Below are positions 9,318 through 17,806 of a DNA stretch of 64,000 nucleotides, in pieces; the first letter of the stretch is position 1, and each line of letters opens with the position of its first letter. The DNA comes from DASRBN01 sp035294305 (GTDB taxonomy: Bacteria; Chloroflexota; Ktedonobacteria; Ktedonobacterales; Ktedonobacteraceae), in NCBI GenBank assembly GCA_035294305.1, contig DATGLD010000009.1, forward strand, positions 1 through 64,000, given 5' to 3'. A program made the position numbers and the translations under genes. The notes below the pieces were generated by a model that worked only from the letters and a program-made list of their open reading frames with translations, was not told where the DNA came from and ran no database searches.

Positions 9318-10198
9318 ATACGAATTCTCTCACCCCTCCAGAGGAAAATCAAAAGCGGCTCGCAAATAGCTCTGTGCCTTTTTTGATTGAGAACGAGGCC
9401 GAGGTGGCGCGTTTGATGCTACAACACCGGCGTTTGACCGAATTGATGGGCGATGTTTTGCCACCCGGGCTTGACCTTTCCAGAGTTCGTCGCGTACTCG
9501 ATGTGGGCTGCGGCGTGGGCGCGTGGGCCTATGAGATCGCGTGGCGGCATCCCGATATGCAGGTCGTCGGGATCGATAAAAGCGCCTACTTTATCGACCA
9601 GGCCCTGCGGCATATCTTCGGATACGTATCGAATATCAGCTATATGGTGCAGGATATGCATCACCTCAGAGGGGAAATGTTTGCGCCAGGCGCCTTTGAG
9701 CTCATTCACATGCGCTTCCTGCTGGGTGATGTAACAGCGCAAGCATTTCCGTCGTTGATTCATTCTTTAGCGCAGTTATGCCGGCCAGGAGGCTTTTTCG
9801 TGTGGACTGAGGCGGAATTGCCGATTACTAGCAGCCCCGCCTGCCAGCGCCTGTCCATGCTGGTACTACAAGGGTTGCAGGCAGCTGGACGTGCCTTCGC
9901 GCCTGGATACTCGCTGGGCATCACACCGCGCATGGGCCGCTGGCTTCGTGATGCCGGCTTTCGTATCGCGCAGGACCGGGCATACGCGCTTGAAGTATCC
10001 ACCGGCACAATGGGTCACGAGATGTTTGCGCGCCAGGTATTCGTCTTTGGCAACCAGGTGTTGCCCTTTCTGCTACAAACAAAAGTGACAACGGCGGAGG
10101 AGTTCGAGAAAGTTTTCGGGCAGGTACAAAAGGAGATTCGAGACAAGTCGTTCTGTGGTATGTGTTTTCTGAGGACAGTGGTGGGAATAAAAACGTGA
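9314..10198 (+). CDS. Class I SAM-dependent methyltransferase
   Basis: A 294-aa predicted methyltransferase with the Rossmann SAM site VLDVGCGVGAWAYEIA (around residue 60), the acidic loop end VVGIDKS, and the post-I motif segment FELIHMRFLLGDV. The C-terminal part (residues 200-290) resembles small-molecule/UbiE-like methyltransferases, but the substrate is unclear. Translation probably couples to the 13-codon ORF that overlaps its start. The last codons and the stop lie inside a long inverted repeat shared with the convergent histidine kinase gene. Confidence 0.8.
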   Translation: MNTNSLTPPEENQKRLANSSVPFLIENEAEVARLMLQHRRLTELMGDVLPPGLDLSRVRRVLDVGCGVGAWAYEIAWRHPDMQVVGIDKSAYFIDQALRHIFGYVSNISYMVQDMHHLRGEMFAPGAFELIHMRFLLGDVTAQAFPSLIHSLAQLCRPGGFFVWTEAELPITSSPACQRLSMLVLQGLQAAGRAFAPGYSLGITPRMGRWLRDAGFRIAQDRAYALEVSTGTMGHEMFARQVFVFGNQVLPFLLQTKVTTAEEFEKVFGQVQKEIRDKSFCGMCFLRTVVGIKT

Positions 10199-10376
10199 GA
10201 TAGGAGTCATCCCGAACATGAGGAATGGGCAAGAGGGAGAGGGCGACCACCAGGGTGCGCCCTTCCTAGGATGACGTGCCCTACCCAGGCGGCTTCGTGG
10301 TCATAGGAAGGGCGCACCCTGGTGGTCGCCCTCCACACGCCTGCTCGTCAACATTCGGATGACTCCTATCTCACGT
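10193..10376. repeat. Nested inverted repeat across two convergent stop codons
   Basis: The outer arms (10193-10219 and 10351-10376) read ACGTGAGATAGGAGTCATCC and its near-perfect complement. Each outer arm contains the TGA of one flanking gene. The inner arms (10239-10268 and 10304-10333) are perfect over 30 bases and begin GAGGGCGACCACCAGGG. The inner part belongs to the same family as 21768-21865. It is placed to act as a bidirectional terminator or 3' stabiliser. Its repeated nature suggests a mobile or formerly mobile miniature element. Confidence 0.8.
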
Positions 10377-11948
10377 CTTTACATCAACGGCGGCGTTCTG
10401 TTCCTGATCTTGCGCTTGCTTCACGGCAATGGGCAGCGTAAATGAGATACGGGTGCCCATACCAGGCGTGCTTTCGGCCCAGATTGTTCCGCCGTGCGCG
10501 GTAATAATGGCCTTGACAATGGAGAGACCGAGGCCACTTCCGCCGCCGCTTGAGCCGGTGCGCGAACGGTCGATACGGAAGAAACGGTCAAAGATGTAGG
10601 GCAGGTCTACGGGACCGATGCCGACTCCTGTGTCGCTTACCCAGATGGTGAGCCACTGTGGGTGGCCTGCGGGTATCCCTTGCTGCCGGGACGGCTCCGA
10701 TGCGTCGATGCTGGCGCCGATGGTGATCTTGCCGCCGGATGGAGTGTGGCGGCGCGCGTTGTCCAGCAGGTTGAGCAGTACTTGCGTGATGCGGTCGCTA
10801 TCCGCAAGCACGAGAGGAGTTGCCGGAGCAATCTCGTTGTAGACCACGATGCCGGCCTGCTCGCACTCAGGGCCGATAACGGCCAGCGTTTCATCCACCA
10901 ATGATTGCAGGTTCAACGGAGCGATATCGAGCGAGACGCGGCCAGTTTCGAGCGATGACATTTGCTGCATATCTCTTACCATACGGCGCAGGCGCTGCAC
11001 CTCGCGACCAATCAGCTGCGCCGTCTCCTGGCGAGATTTAGGATCGGCAATCACATCGTCGGCCAGCGCCTCGCTGAAGCCCTGGATGGCCGTCAGGGGA
11101 GTGATGAGATCGTGGGCAATATTGGCGACGAGATCGCGGCGCACCTGTTCCTGGCGGCGCAATTCGTTGACATCGGCCTCGATCCTGGTCGCCATCGCGT
11201 TAAAAGATGACGCCAGCGCCCCTATTTCATCCTGGGACTTCGGCGGCTCCACGCGTTGTGAATAGTCACCGTTTTTCATCTGCTCGGCGGCGACTGTCAG
11301 CGATACGAGCGGCGCGGCCAGGCGACGTGCCAGCAGCAGACTGAAGATTACCGCGGCCACGGCAATGACTGCGCCCGCGATCAGGATGATCTGGTCGACA
11401 TTGGCCAGAAATTCATATGGCGAAAAGCCCCTGGGATACTGATTCGGCTCGGCAAGCAGTAAAGCGCCAACGATGCGACTATTTGTTTGCCCATTGTCAT
11501 AAATTGGCACGCTGATGTATGGGCCCGAGAAGGCATTGCTATCGCCGGCAGAACCTTGCAGACTGCCTTCCATTTCATGGCCCTGCAACGCCTGCTCCAA
11601 TGCCTGATTGATGGCAGGAAAATCTTCCGGGGCTACCTCGTGGAATGAACGCCCGCTGTGAGGATTACCGCCTTGATCAATGACGATGAAGAGGTCAGGA
11701 CCGTAAAGATCAATCGGGGGAACATTGTTCCAGTTACTTCCATCACGCTGGTAAAGTTGGCCGATTTGCTGCGCGTACGATTCGGCACTTGAGCGTAATT
11801 GATCGCGCTGCGCTGTATAAAAGTAGTTCTGGACGGCAATTGAAACCACGATCACCAGGACAAGGATAGCGCTGAGGGCAACGGCGAGATAACTTAGCGC
11901 GAGTTTTGTGCGCAGACCCAGCGAGGGAAACGAGAAGCGTTCCAGCAT
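10371..11948 (-). CDS. Sensor histidine kinase (OmpR-partner type)
   Basis: A 525-aa membrane sensor. TM1 lies near residues 14-40, an extracytoplasmic sensor domain near 41-184, TM2 near 185-208, HAMP near 209-262, and the HisKA domain carries the phospho-acceptor His279 in ANIAHDLITPLTA. The HATPase domain is C-terminal, with N-box DNARRHTPSGG, WVSDTGVGI and a GxGLGLSIVK motif. It starts 2 bases after the stop of the upstream response-regulator gene, so the two form one operon. The divergent neighbour is an HtrA protease, so envelope stress is a likely input. That role is inferred from context, not from the sensor domain. Confidence 0.92.
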   Translation of the reverse strand: MLERFSFPSLGLRTKLALSYLAVALSAILVLVIVVSIAVQNYFYTAQRDQLRSSAESYAQQIGQLYQRDGSNWNNVPPIDLYGPDLFIVIDQGGNPHSGRSFHEVAPEDFPAINQALEQALQGHEMEGSLQGSAGDSNAFSGPYISVPIYDNGQTNSRIVGALLLAEPNQYPRGFSPYEFLANVDQIILIAGAVIAVAAVIFSLLLARRLAAPLVSLTVAAEQMKNGDYSQRVEPPKSQDEIGALASSFNAMATRIEADVNELRRQEQVRRDLVANIAHDLITPLTAIQGFSEALADDVIADPKSRQETAQLIGREVQRLRRMVRDMQQMSSLETGRVSLDIAPLNLQSLVDETLAVIGPECEQAGIVVYNEIAPATPLVLADSDRITQVLLNLLDNARRHTPSGGKITIGASIDASEPSRQQGIPAGHPQWLTIWVSDTGVGIGPVDLPYIFDRFFRIDRSRTGSSGGGSGLGLSIVKAIITAHGGTIWAESTPGMGTRISFTLPIAVKQAQDQEQNAAVDVKT

Positions 11949-11950
11949 GG

Positions 11951-12697
11951 CTACCCCTCGGACACAAATTTGTAGCCCACCCCCCAGACCGTTTTGATCA
12001 TATGGGCCGCCTCACTACCGGCTGCTCCCTCTATCTTCTTGCGCAACGTGCCGACATGCACATCGACCGTGCGGCCATCGCCCAGATAAGTGTAGCCCCA
12101 GATCTGATCCAGCAGTGATTCGCGGGTAAAGACGCGATCTGGTGAGGAAGCAAGCGTTACCAGCAAATCAAATTCCTTCGCCGTCAGCGGTACGTCCTGC
12201 CCTTTGACCTCGACACGGCGAGCAGGAACATTGATATGCAGGCCGCCAAAATGCAATTCCTCTCCTGTATCTGCTGGCTTGCCTTTATCATAGGCACCAG
12301 CGCCATTTTCGCTGCCACCGCTCATAGCGGGAACCTGGACGCTCGTCCTGCGCAGGATGGCCTTAACACGGCTCACCACCTCGCGCGGGCTGAATGGCTT
12401 CACCAGATAATCGTCTGCGCCGAGCTCCAGGCCCGCGATGCGGTCCTCTTCACCCTGGCGGGCCGTGAGCATTAGAATGGGTGTATTGGCCCAGGCGCGT
12501 ATGCGGCGGCACACTTCCATGCCATCAAGGGCGGGCAACATCAAGTCGAGAATAACCAGGTCAGGATGTTCGCGCGCGTGCAATTCCAGACCGGCCACCC
12601 CATCGCTTGCGACCAGCACTGTATAATTTGCCTGCTCCAGGTACAGTCGCAGCACCTGAGCAATATTTGCTTCGTCCTCAATTATAAGTATTTTCAT
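11951..12697 (-). CDS. OmpR/PhoB-family response regulator
   Basis: A 248-aa response regulator. The receiver domain (residues 1-120) has the acidic pocket EDE, phospho-acceptor Asp51 in VILDLMLP and the conserved Lys in VKPFSPRE. The C-terminal winged helix (about 150-245) ends with the typical GDGRTVDVHVGTLRKKI. An unusually long linker with GGSENGAG lies between them. It is first in an operon with the histidine kinase and faces the HtrA gene across a 384-base gap that carries direct repeats of 11-bp spacing, as expected for sites of this family. Confidence 0.93.
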   Translation of the reverse strand: MKILIIEDEANIAQVLRLYLEQANYTVLVASDGVAGLELHAREHPDLVILDLMLPALDGMEVCRRIRAWANTPILMLTARQGEEDRIAGLELGADDYLVKPFSPREVVSRVKAILRRTSVQVPAMSGGSENGAGAYDKGKPADTGEELHFGGLHINVPARRVEVKGQDVPLTAKEFDLLVTLASSPDRVFTRESLLDQIWGYTYLGDGRTVDVHVGTLRKKIEGAAGSEAAHMIKTVWGVGYKFVSEG

Positions 12698-13081
12698 ATA
12701 TCTATTCGTTTAATAATGATTCCAGCCAGGCCATCCACGTTGAAGCCCAACCATCACACTCTTCCACCCCGCCGGCGGTAACATTCCCTCTCTCCATAAG
12801 TAAGAAAGAAGAAAAGGCTCTTGCAGCAGGAGAGCCTGTGACCAACTCTCCATACTGCACATTCTACAGCATACAGCTAAAATATCAAGAAGGCCCTCAG
12901 AAATTGTAAAGTTTTTGTAAGACCGGTGCGATGGCAAACTATAAGATATACCCTTACAAAGATTTTACATTTTCCTGTAAGATTTCTGAAAAAGGTGAGA
13001 TACAGTATACGCAGGTGCAATAAATGCGTGTTAAAAACAGTTGTTATCTTACTTTTTAAGAAATCTATGGAGGTCATTGTG
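12698..13081. promoter_or_regulatory. Divergent regulatory region with paired GTAAA-N6-GTAAG sites
   Basis: GTAAA-N6-GTAAG occurs on the plus strand at 12906-12921 and again, inverted, at 12953-12968. A further TGTAAG half-site lies at 12976-12981. Half-sites are 11 bases apart, the spacing expected for tandem binding of an OmpR/PhoB-type dimer. The pattern resembles the CpxR box GTAAA-N5-GTAAA known upstream of degP in enterobacteria. The sites lie between the response regulator and htrA and could serve both, giving autoregulation plus htrA induction. Confidence 0.6.
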
Positions 13082-14518
13082 ATGCGCGATCCATATGAAG
13101 ATCATGAGGAGCCGCTACCGTATGCGGATAATACGGGCAATATAAATAACTCAACTGATATGGAGCAAGACCAGAGAGGAGGCGAGAATGCATCCGGCCT
13201 GGGCTGGACTCCCGATCAGACAGCAGGCTGGCAGGCGCCGGCCTGGTATGAGTCTTCATCCCGCCCGCCACAATCAGCACAGCCGCCTGGTCAATCTCCT
13301 TCGGGTATGTGGCAAGCCCCAAACAACTACTCGCCTCAACCTGGACAGATGCCGGCGCCCGTTATGACAGGGTCTGGTAGTCCGAGGCCGAGGCGTTCAC
13401 GTGGAGCACGCACGGGCGCTATTCTGCTGCTGGTAGTCCTGCTGATTCTTATCTTCGGCATTGGCCTGTTTGCCGGCTGGCAATTTGGCAGAACCAGTGT
13501 TGCCCCTGGCGCGAGCAGCGCTGGAACATTGGAACCGGGCACCGCGCCAACAGTGACGGTCCCGGCGCTTAGCAGCAACAATATTGAGGCCGTGCGCGAA
13601 GCGGTGATCGCGAAAGTGGAGCCTACCGTCGTGCAGGTGAATGTTACCACTGCGAATGGTGGCGCGATTGGTTCCGGCGTGATTATCGACCGCCGCGGAT
13701 ATATTGTTACCAATAATCACGTGGTCTCAGGGGCGCAAGGCATCCAGGTCGTCCTCTCCAACGGCAGGAAACTCACAGCCCAGCTAACCGGCACCGATCC
13801 TGCCGACGACCTGGCGATCATCAAAATCAATCCTCCGGCGAATATGGCGGTAGCAACCATCGGCGACTCTTCAAAGTTGCAGGTGGGGCAGGATGTACTC
13901 GTCATTGGCAATCCGCTGGGGATCACTGAATCCGTGACCAATGGTATTATCAGCGCCCTCAATCGCACAGTAAGCGAAGGGCAGGGTGGCTCAACCATAC
14001 CCAACGCTATTCAAACCGATGCTCCGATCAATCCGGGCAATAGCGGCGGCGCGCTGGTCGATATGCAAGGAAACCTGATCGGCATCCCGACGCTTGCAGC
14101 GATTGATCCAGAGTTCAATACTCCTGCTAACGGCGTTGGGTTCGCTATTCCATCCAACCGAGTGAGCTTCATCGCGCCTCAGATTATTGCTACCGGCCAC
14201 GTGACGCATACCGGCCGCGCGGCGCTTGGCATAGAGGTGGTAAGCGTCGATCCAACGCTGGCCGCTCAGGATAACCTGCCGGTCAATTATGGCGCGCTGA
14301 TCGTCAATGTCGTTTCCGGCGGCGCCGCGGCTTCGGCAGGTCTGCAAGCGGGCGATGTGATTGTGGGAATCGATAATACCCAGATAACTGATACCAATAC
14401 GCTCGGCAGCGTACTTGCCACCCACAATCCCGGCGATACCGTCGCTGTCCACATCTATCGCGGCAGCCAGCAAAAAACGATTAATGTCAAATTAGGCGAA
14501 CTGCAAGCCGGCAGTTAG
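13082..14518 (+). CDS. htrA: HtrA/DegP-type serine protease with PDZ domain
   Basis: A 478-aa membrane-anchored quality-control protease. The cytoplasmic N-terminus (1-110) is Pro/Gln-rich. One TM segment spans about 111-133, then comes a short linker and a trypsin-like domain with the triad His213 (TNNHVV), Asp243 (DDLAIIK) and Ser321 (GNSGGAL). One PDZ domain lies near 380-475 (AGLQAGDVIVGID). The ATG at 13082 is preferred because GGAGG lies eight bases upstream. The frame extends to 12926, but that part overlaps the regulator-type repeats. It is divergent from a two-component system that probably controls it. A strong hairpin follows the stop. Confidence 0.93.
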   Translation: MRDPYEDHEEPLPYADNTGNINNSTDMEQDQRGGENASGLGWTPDQTAGWQAPAWYESSSRPPQSAQPPGQSPSGMWQAPNNYSPQPGQMPAPVMTGSGSPRPRRSRGARTGAILLLVVLLILIFGIGLFAGWQFGRTSVAPGASSAGTLEPGTAPTVTVPALSSNNIEAVREAVIAKVEPTVVQVNVTTANGGAIGSGVIIDRRGYIVTNNHVVSGAQGIQVVLSNGRKLTAQLTGTDPADDLAIIKINPPANMAVATIGDSSKLQVGQDVLVIGNPLGITESVTNGIISALNRTVSEGQGGSTIPNAIQTDAPINPGNSGGALVDMQGNLIGIPTLAAIDPEFNTPANGVGFAIPSNRVSFIAPQIIATGHVTHTGRAALGIEVVSVDPTLAAQDNLPVNYGALIVNVVSGGAAASAGLQAGDVIVGIDNTQITDTNTLGSVLATHNPGDTVAVHIYRGSQQKTINVKLGELQAGS

Positions 14519-14537
14519 CGCCAGATGAATTCATTCA

Positions 14538-14581
14538 ACGCAATGAGGCCCCGGCGTCGAAATGCCGGGGCCTCATTGCGT
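14538..14581 (+). terminator. Strong hairpin after htrA
   Basis: A perfect 18-bp stem beginning ACGCAATGAGGCCCCGGC, with an eight-base loop, lies 20 bases after the htrA stop. It lacks a long T run, so it may stabilise the 3' end as much as terminate. Confidence 0.7.
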
Positions 14582-14721
14582 TCGAGTCCTTATACATTGA
14601 CAATTGTCGATCTTGACCGTTTAAGAATAATATGAGGTATAGTATTACGGTGTGACGAAAAATGAAGAACAAACTATAACCAGGCAAGCCTGAGAAAAGC
14701 GATCAAGGGGTAAAAATAGTT

Positions 14722-15756
14722 ATGAACAGGTGTCAACTCACATTGAAGGCTGCAAAGCGACAAATCACCTGGCTGCCAATGTTGCTTATTGCTACCCTCT
14801 TATTTCTCTCCAGTTGCGCTGGGGTCGGACAGGCCTCACAACCCCAGAAACCGCCTATAAAGGCCGGTACACCGTCCCCTTCTCCGACCACGATAACCAG
14901 TACCGACCCAACGTTATCCGACCAGAATACCGAAGCCGAGCTCGCCTTACAGCGCAAGGCACAGGGTCCCAATGGCTGGATGTGGCGGATATCGCTGCCC
15001 ACCAACCGGTTGGTACTCTATTATGGCAATCCCCTATCTTCGGCTATGGGTCCAATCGGCGCCTATTCAGATGATGAACTGATCGCGCGGCTGCAACAGC
15101 AGGCTCAAGTGTATGCCGACCTCGATCCTGCCCATCCTGTCGTGACAGGGCTCGATTATGTATCACCCGTGGCGCAGCCCGTACCAATGGCTGATGGCTC
15201 CTGGACCTATCGCATGCCGAATGATTCCATCGAACATTATATCGACCTCGCCAACGCCAACCAGTCCCTCTTTTTCTTTGATATGCAAATCGGGCACAGC
15301 ACCGTTCAGAAGGAAGTCACGAACGTCTGGCCCTATCTTGAGAGGCCCGGAGTTGATTTATCGCTCGACCCCGAATTCGATATGGCACCCGGCGATATCC
15401 CGGGCGTGGAATTTGGCCGTATGTATGCTTCTGAGATCAACTGGGTGATTGACCAGCTCTCCAATCTCGTCGAAACGCAGCACCTACCGGAAAAAATACT
15501 GATTATTCACCAGTTCCGCGAATCAATGCTGCCAGACTGGCAGAAAATTCGCGTCCAGCCAGGCGTAGAGATTGTGACCAGTGTTGACGGCTTCGGAACT
15601 CCCGGTGAAAAAATCGACGATTACCAGATCTTCGATAAGGAACAGTTGATCGAGTACCCCGGCTTCAAACTATTCTATAACCTGGACAAGCCCTTGATGA
15701 CGCCGCAGGATGTGCTGGCGCTGGACCCGCCACCGTTGATGGTGATGTACCAGTGA
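14722..15756 (+). CDS. Uncharacterised lipoprotein
   Basis: A 344-aa exported protein with no family recognised. A hydrophobic signal ends at a lipobox (LSSC, Cys near residue 33), followed by a Pro/Thr/Ser-rich linker to about residue 65. The globular part contains LVLYYGNPLSSAMGPIGAYS, an acidic segment LSLDPEFDMAPGDIPG and a repeated pattern of beta strand then helix (LPEKILIIHQF, VEIVTSVDGF). This would suit a TIM-barrel-like glycosidase or esterase fold, but that is only an impression. AAGGGG precedes the ATG. It stands alone between hairpins. Confidence 0.65.
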   Translation: MNRCQLTLKAAKRQITWLPMLLIATLLFLSSCAGVGQASQPQKPPIKAGTPSPSPTTITSTDPTLSDQNTEAELALQRKAQGPNGWMWRISLPTNRLVLYYGNPLSSAMGPIGAYSDDELIARLQQQAQVYADLDPAHPVVTGLDYVSPVAQPVPMADGSWTYRMPNDSIEHYIDLANANQSLFFFDMQIGHSTVQKEVTNVWPYLERPGVDLSLDPEFDMAPGDIPGVEFGRMYASEINWVIDQLSNLVETQHLPEKILIIHQFRESMLPDWQKIRVQPGVEIVTSVDGFGTPGEKIDDYQIFDKEQLIEYPGFKLFYNLDKPLMTPQDVLALDPPPLMVMYQ

Positions 15757-15808
15757 CTTTAAGTCAGCAATCCACTCCTTGAAAAGGATAGCCCCTACAA
15801 CAAAAAAA

Positions 15809-15835
15809 TGAGGTGGTACGTAATATACCACCTCA
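15809..15835 (-). terminator. Rho-independent terminator for the minus-strand S53 gene
   Basis: TGAGGTGGTA and TACCACCTCA form a 10-bp stem around a seven-base loop. Read on the minus strand, a run of seven T follows it. It therefore ends transcripts from the S53 peptidase gene at 15963-17126. Confidence 0.75.
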
Positions 15836-15962
15836 CTGCTATTACTCGTGTCTCTACGCTTGATCTTTTCGGGCCTGGTAGTCAACTTTCTCCCCTATTG
15901 AGAAGGCTGCAAGAACCGCACCCTTTTCCGAATCCGGCCGGGCTTGAAAGAGACTGACGTGA

Positions 15963-17126
15963 TTAGAAACAGCCGGTGCCATCGGGACTGCCAAGGCCAC
16001 TCTGATAGGCGTATCGCACTCCACCAACTTCAAACAGGCAGCCAGAGCCGTAATTCAGCCAGGGCAGGCTCGCGGGATAGGTAGTACTCGACGCATTGCC
16101 GGCCAGGGCATAGACCGACGCGATGATCGGTGAGGACTCACTGGTACCGCCAACCTCATACCAACCATAGTAACCATAGGTGTCGTAGACATAGACACCA
16201 GTATTAGGATCGGCATCAGCAGAGACATCGGAGACTGCCTTATTGCCGCAGCCCGTCACGCTGGATGACTGCCAGGAGGGTTTGGAGATATAGGCGCTAC
16301 AGCCGCCACCTGCATCACTCCAGGCCGTCTCCGAACCATTGGAGTTCAAGGTCGTGCCACCTATACCGGCGACATAAGGGCAGACCGCCGGGTATGACAC
16401 CCCAGGGCCATTATCACCAGAACTGGCGGTAATTGCCACATTGTTATGCTGGTAGTAGCTGCTGCAATAACTGCTCTCGCCACTAAACTCGTTTTCCCCG
16501 TAGCTGTTGCTGACAGCAACCGCACCCAGCCTTACAGCTGTGTTGACTGCTGTTCCCAGGTTGCCATTGCTGGGCGAGTTGGCCTCCACAACCAGGATAT
16601 GGCAGTTCTCGCAAATAGCGCTCACCATATCCACATCCAATGACTCCTCAAGTCCCCAACCGCTATTCCTGGAGGGTAGAGTGCTGCCCCCATTTTGATT
16701 GACAATCTCGAGGCATCCATTGGACTGTGTGCAGGCTGGTAGACCCCACTGCGACCGGTACGTAGCTAGATCGCTTGCCAGGTGGGGATCGCTGTACGCG
16801 TCTACAATAGCCACCGTCGGCGTGCCTGGAGCATTGGTCGGAAGATTGTAGGCATTGTGAAGGTTGGCCGGAGCATAGGGAGGACCGCCACCAGGTGAGT
16901 TGGCAAATGGATTCACCTGCAACGCTGCCATACTACCCGGACGCACTGCAATGAGTGCCAGACAATGGGCATATCCCCGGGGTGCTCCGGCACAGACCTG
17001 CTTGTAGGTAATACCCGTCGCTGCCGGCGTAGCAGAGTCGGCCAGGGCAGTACCACCCCAGGTCAAGAACAGCAAGGAGAAAAAGGTCAGGCACGAACAA
17101 ACAGTTGTTGCTAAGTACTTCTTCAA
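15963..17126 (-). CDS. Secreted S53-like serine peptidase
   Basis: A 387-aa secreted peptidase of the sedolisin/subtilisin clan. A Sec signal peptide ends near residue 29 (GTALA). The catalytic domain keeps the sedolisin pattern: Glu160 and Asp164 in LEESLD, Asp238 in SSGDNG and Ser329 in GGTSESSP. It is only distantly like the two lipoproteins at 0.3-3.1 kb. It has no lipobox and carries many Cys residues that could form disulfides. The propeptide is short at best (about 30-75). It is a single gene with its own terminator. A degradative extracellular role is likely. Confidence 0.85.
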   Translation of the reverse strand: MKKYLATTVCSCLTFFSLLFLTWGGTALADSATPAATGITYKQVCAGAPRGYAHCLALIAVRPGSMAALQVNPFANSPGGGPPYAPANLHNAYNLPTNAPGTPTVAIVDAYSDPHLASDLATYRSQWGLPACTQSNGCLEIVNQNGGSTLPSRNSGWGLEESLDVDMVSAICENCHILVVEANSPSNGNLGTAVNTAVRLGAVAVSNSYGENEFSGESSYCSSYYQHNNVAITASSGDNGPGVSYPAVCPYVAGIGGTTLNSNGSETAWSDAGGGCSAYISKPSWQSSSVTGCGNKAVSDVSADADPNTGVYVYDTYGYYGWYEVGGTSESSPIIASVYALAGNASSTTYPASLPWLNYGSGCLFEVGGVRYAYQSGLGSPDGTGCF

Positions 17127-17550
17127 GAAGCTCCCCCTTCGTTGAACATATGGAAAGAAGAAAGTCCCCAGTGTATTCCTACAAGGCCGCGCTACAAGGC
17201 TGCGCTACAAGGTCACACAAACTTCCAATCATGATAGGCTCTACAGTTTGTAAAACCTACCATTCACCAGCGATGCATCACAGAACGATACACTGATCAT
17301 TTTTTCTAAACGTGGTACCACTTCGAGAAAGGGCTTCTTATAAGAGTATTATAACGAATTTCAGAAAATAAATGCAACATCTTCGCAGAACTGTGATATG
17401 AATTTATCCATGTAGCTGTGGTGTGATCGGGTTGATGACCATCACACTCAGAATGGGCGCCAGGAATGCCAAGAGCAGAGAGGGTACTGCGAAGCGCGGC
17501 TTCAAGTCAGATATTCCGGTTTTTTACTGCTAGCATAAATAGGAGGTTCT
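17127..17550. other. Intergenic, short tandem repeat
   Basis: Near 17181-17216 a 13-base unit, ACAAGGCYGCGCT, is repeated twice and partly a third time. Otherwise it contains the expected promoter space of the secreted S53 gene and the decayed tail of the aldo/keto reductase. No supported gene. Confidence 0.4.
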
Positions 17551-17802
17551 TTATAGATTCTTTTCCTCGCTTTCCAATATGGCCTGGTCGCGTCGTCCCT
17601 GCAACGCGCTGCCGAGTACGCGCTCGCCTTCACCATACATGGGCGAGGAGTCGAAAAAGTTTGCGCCCGCTGCCAGCGCCGTATCCACAATTTTGCGCGC
17701 GTTGCTCTCGGCCACCGCTCCACGCACGTCAAAGGTACGCCAGGTGCCCATACCGACGACAGGCACCCGCAAGCCAGTTTTTCCCAGCGTTCGATGTTCC
17801 AT
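17551..17802 (-). pseudogene. Aldo/keto reductase, truncated N-terminal fragment
   Basis: Only 83 codons remain of a family normally near 300. The N-terminus is well preserved (RTLGKTGLRVPVVGMGTW) and includes the catalytic Asp and Tyr of the AKR tetrad in FFDSSPMYGEGE, but the lysine, histidine and the rest of the barrel are missing. No continuation was seen in other frames downstream. It begins 4 bases after the GT9 gene ends, so it was the last gene of that operon. It is probably non-functional. Confidence 0.75.
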
Positions 17803-17806
17803 GCTT

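Noticed and set aside
12926..13081. Longer N-terminus for HtrA
   Set aside because: The extra 52 residues cover the regulator-type repeats and have no ribosome-binding site, while ATG 13082 has GGAGG at the right distance.
14611..14642. Possible promoter TTGACC...TATAGT before the lipoprotein gene
   Set aside because: Spacing of 20 bases is outside the usual range, so it is not listed as a feature.
17181..17216. Possible CRISPR-like direct repeats
   Set aside because: Only two to three 13-base units with no spacers and no cas genes; a simple tandem duplication.
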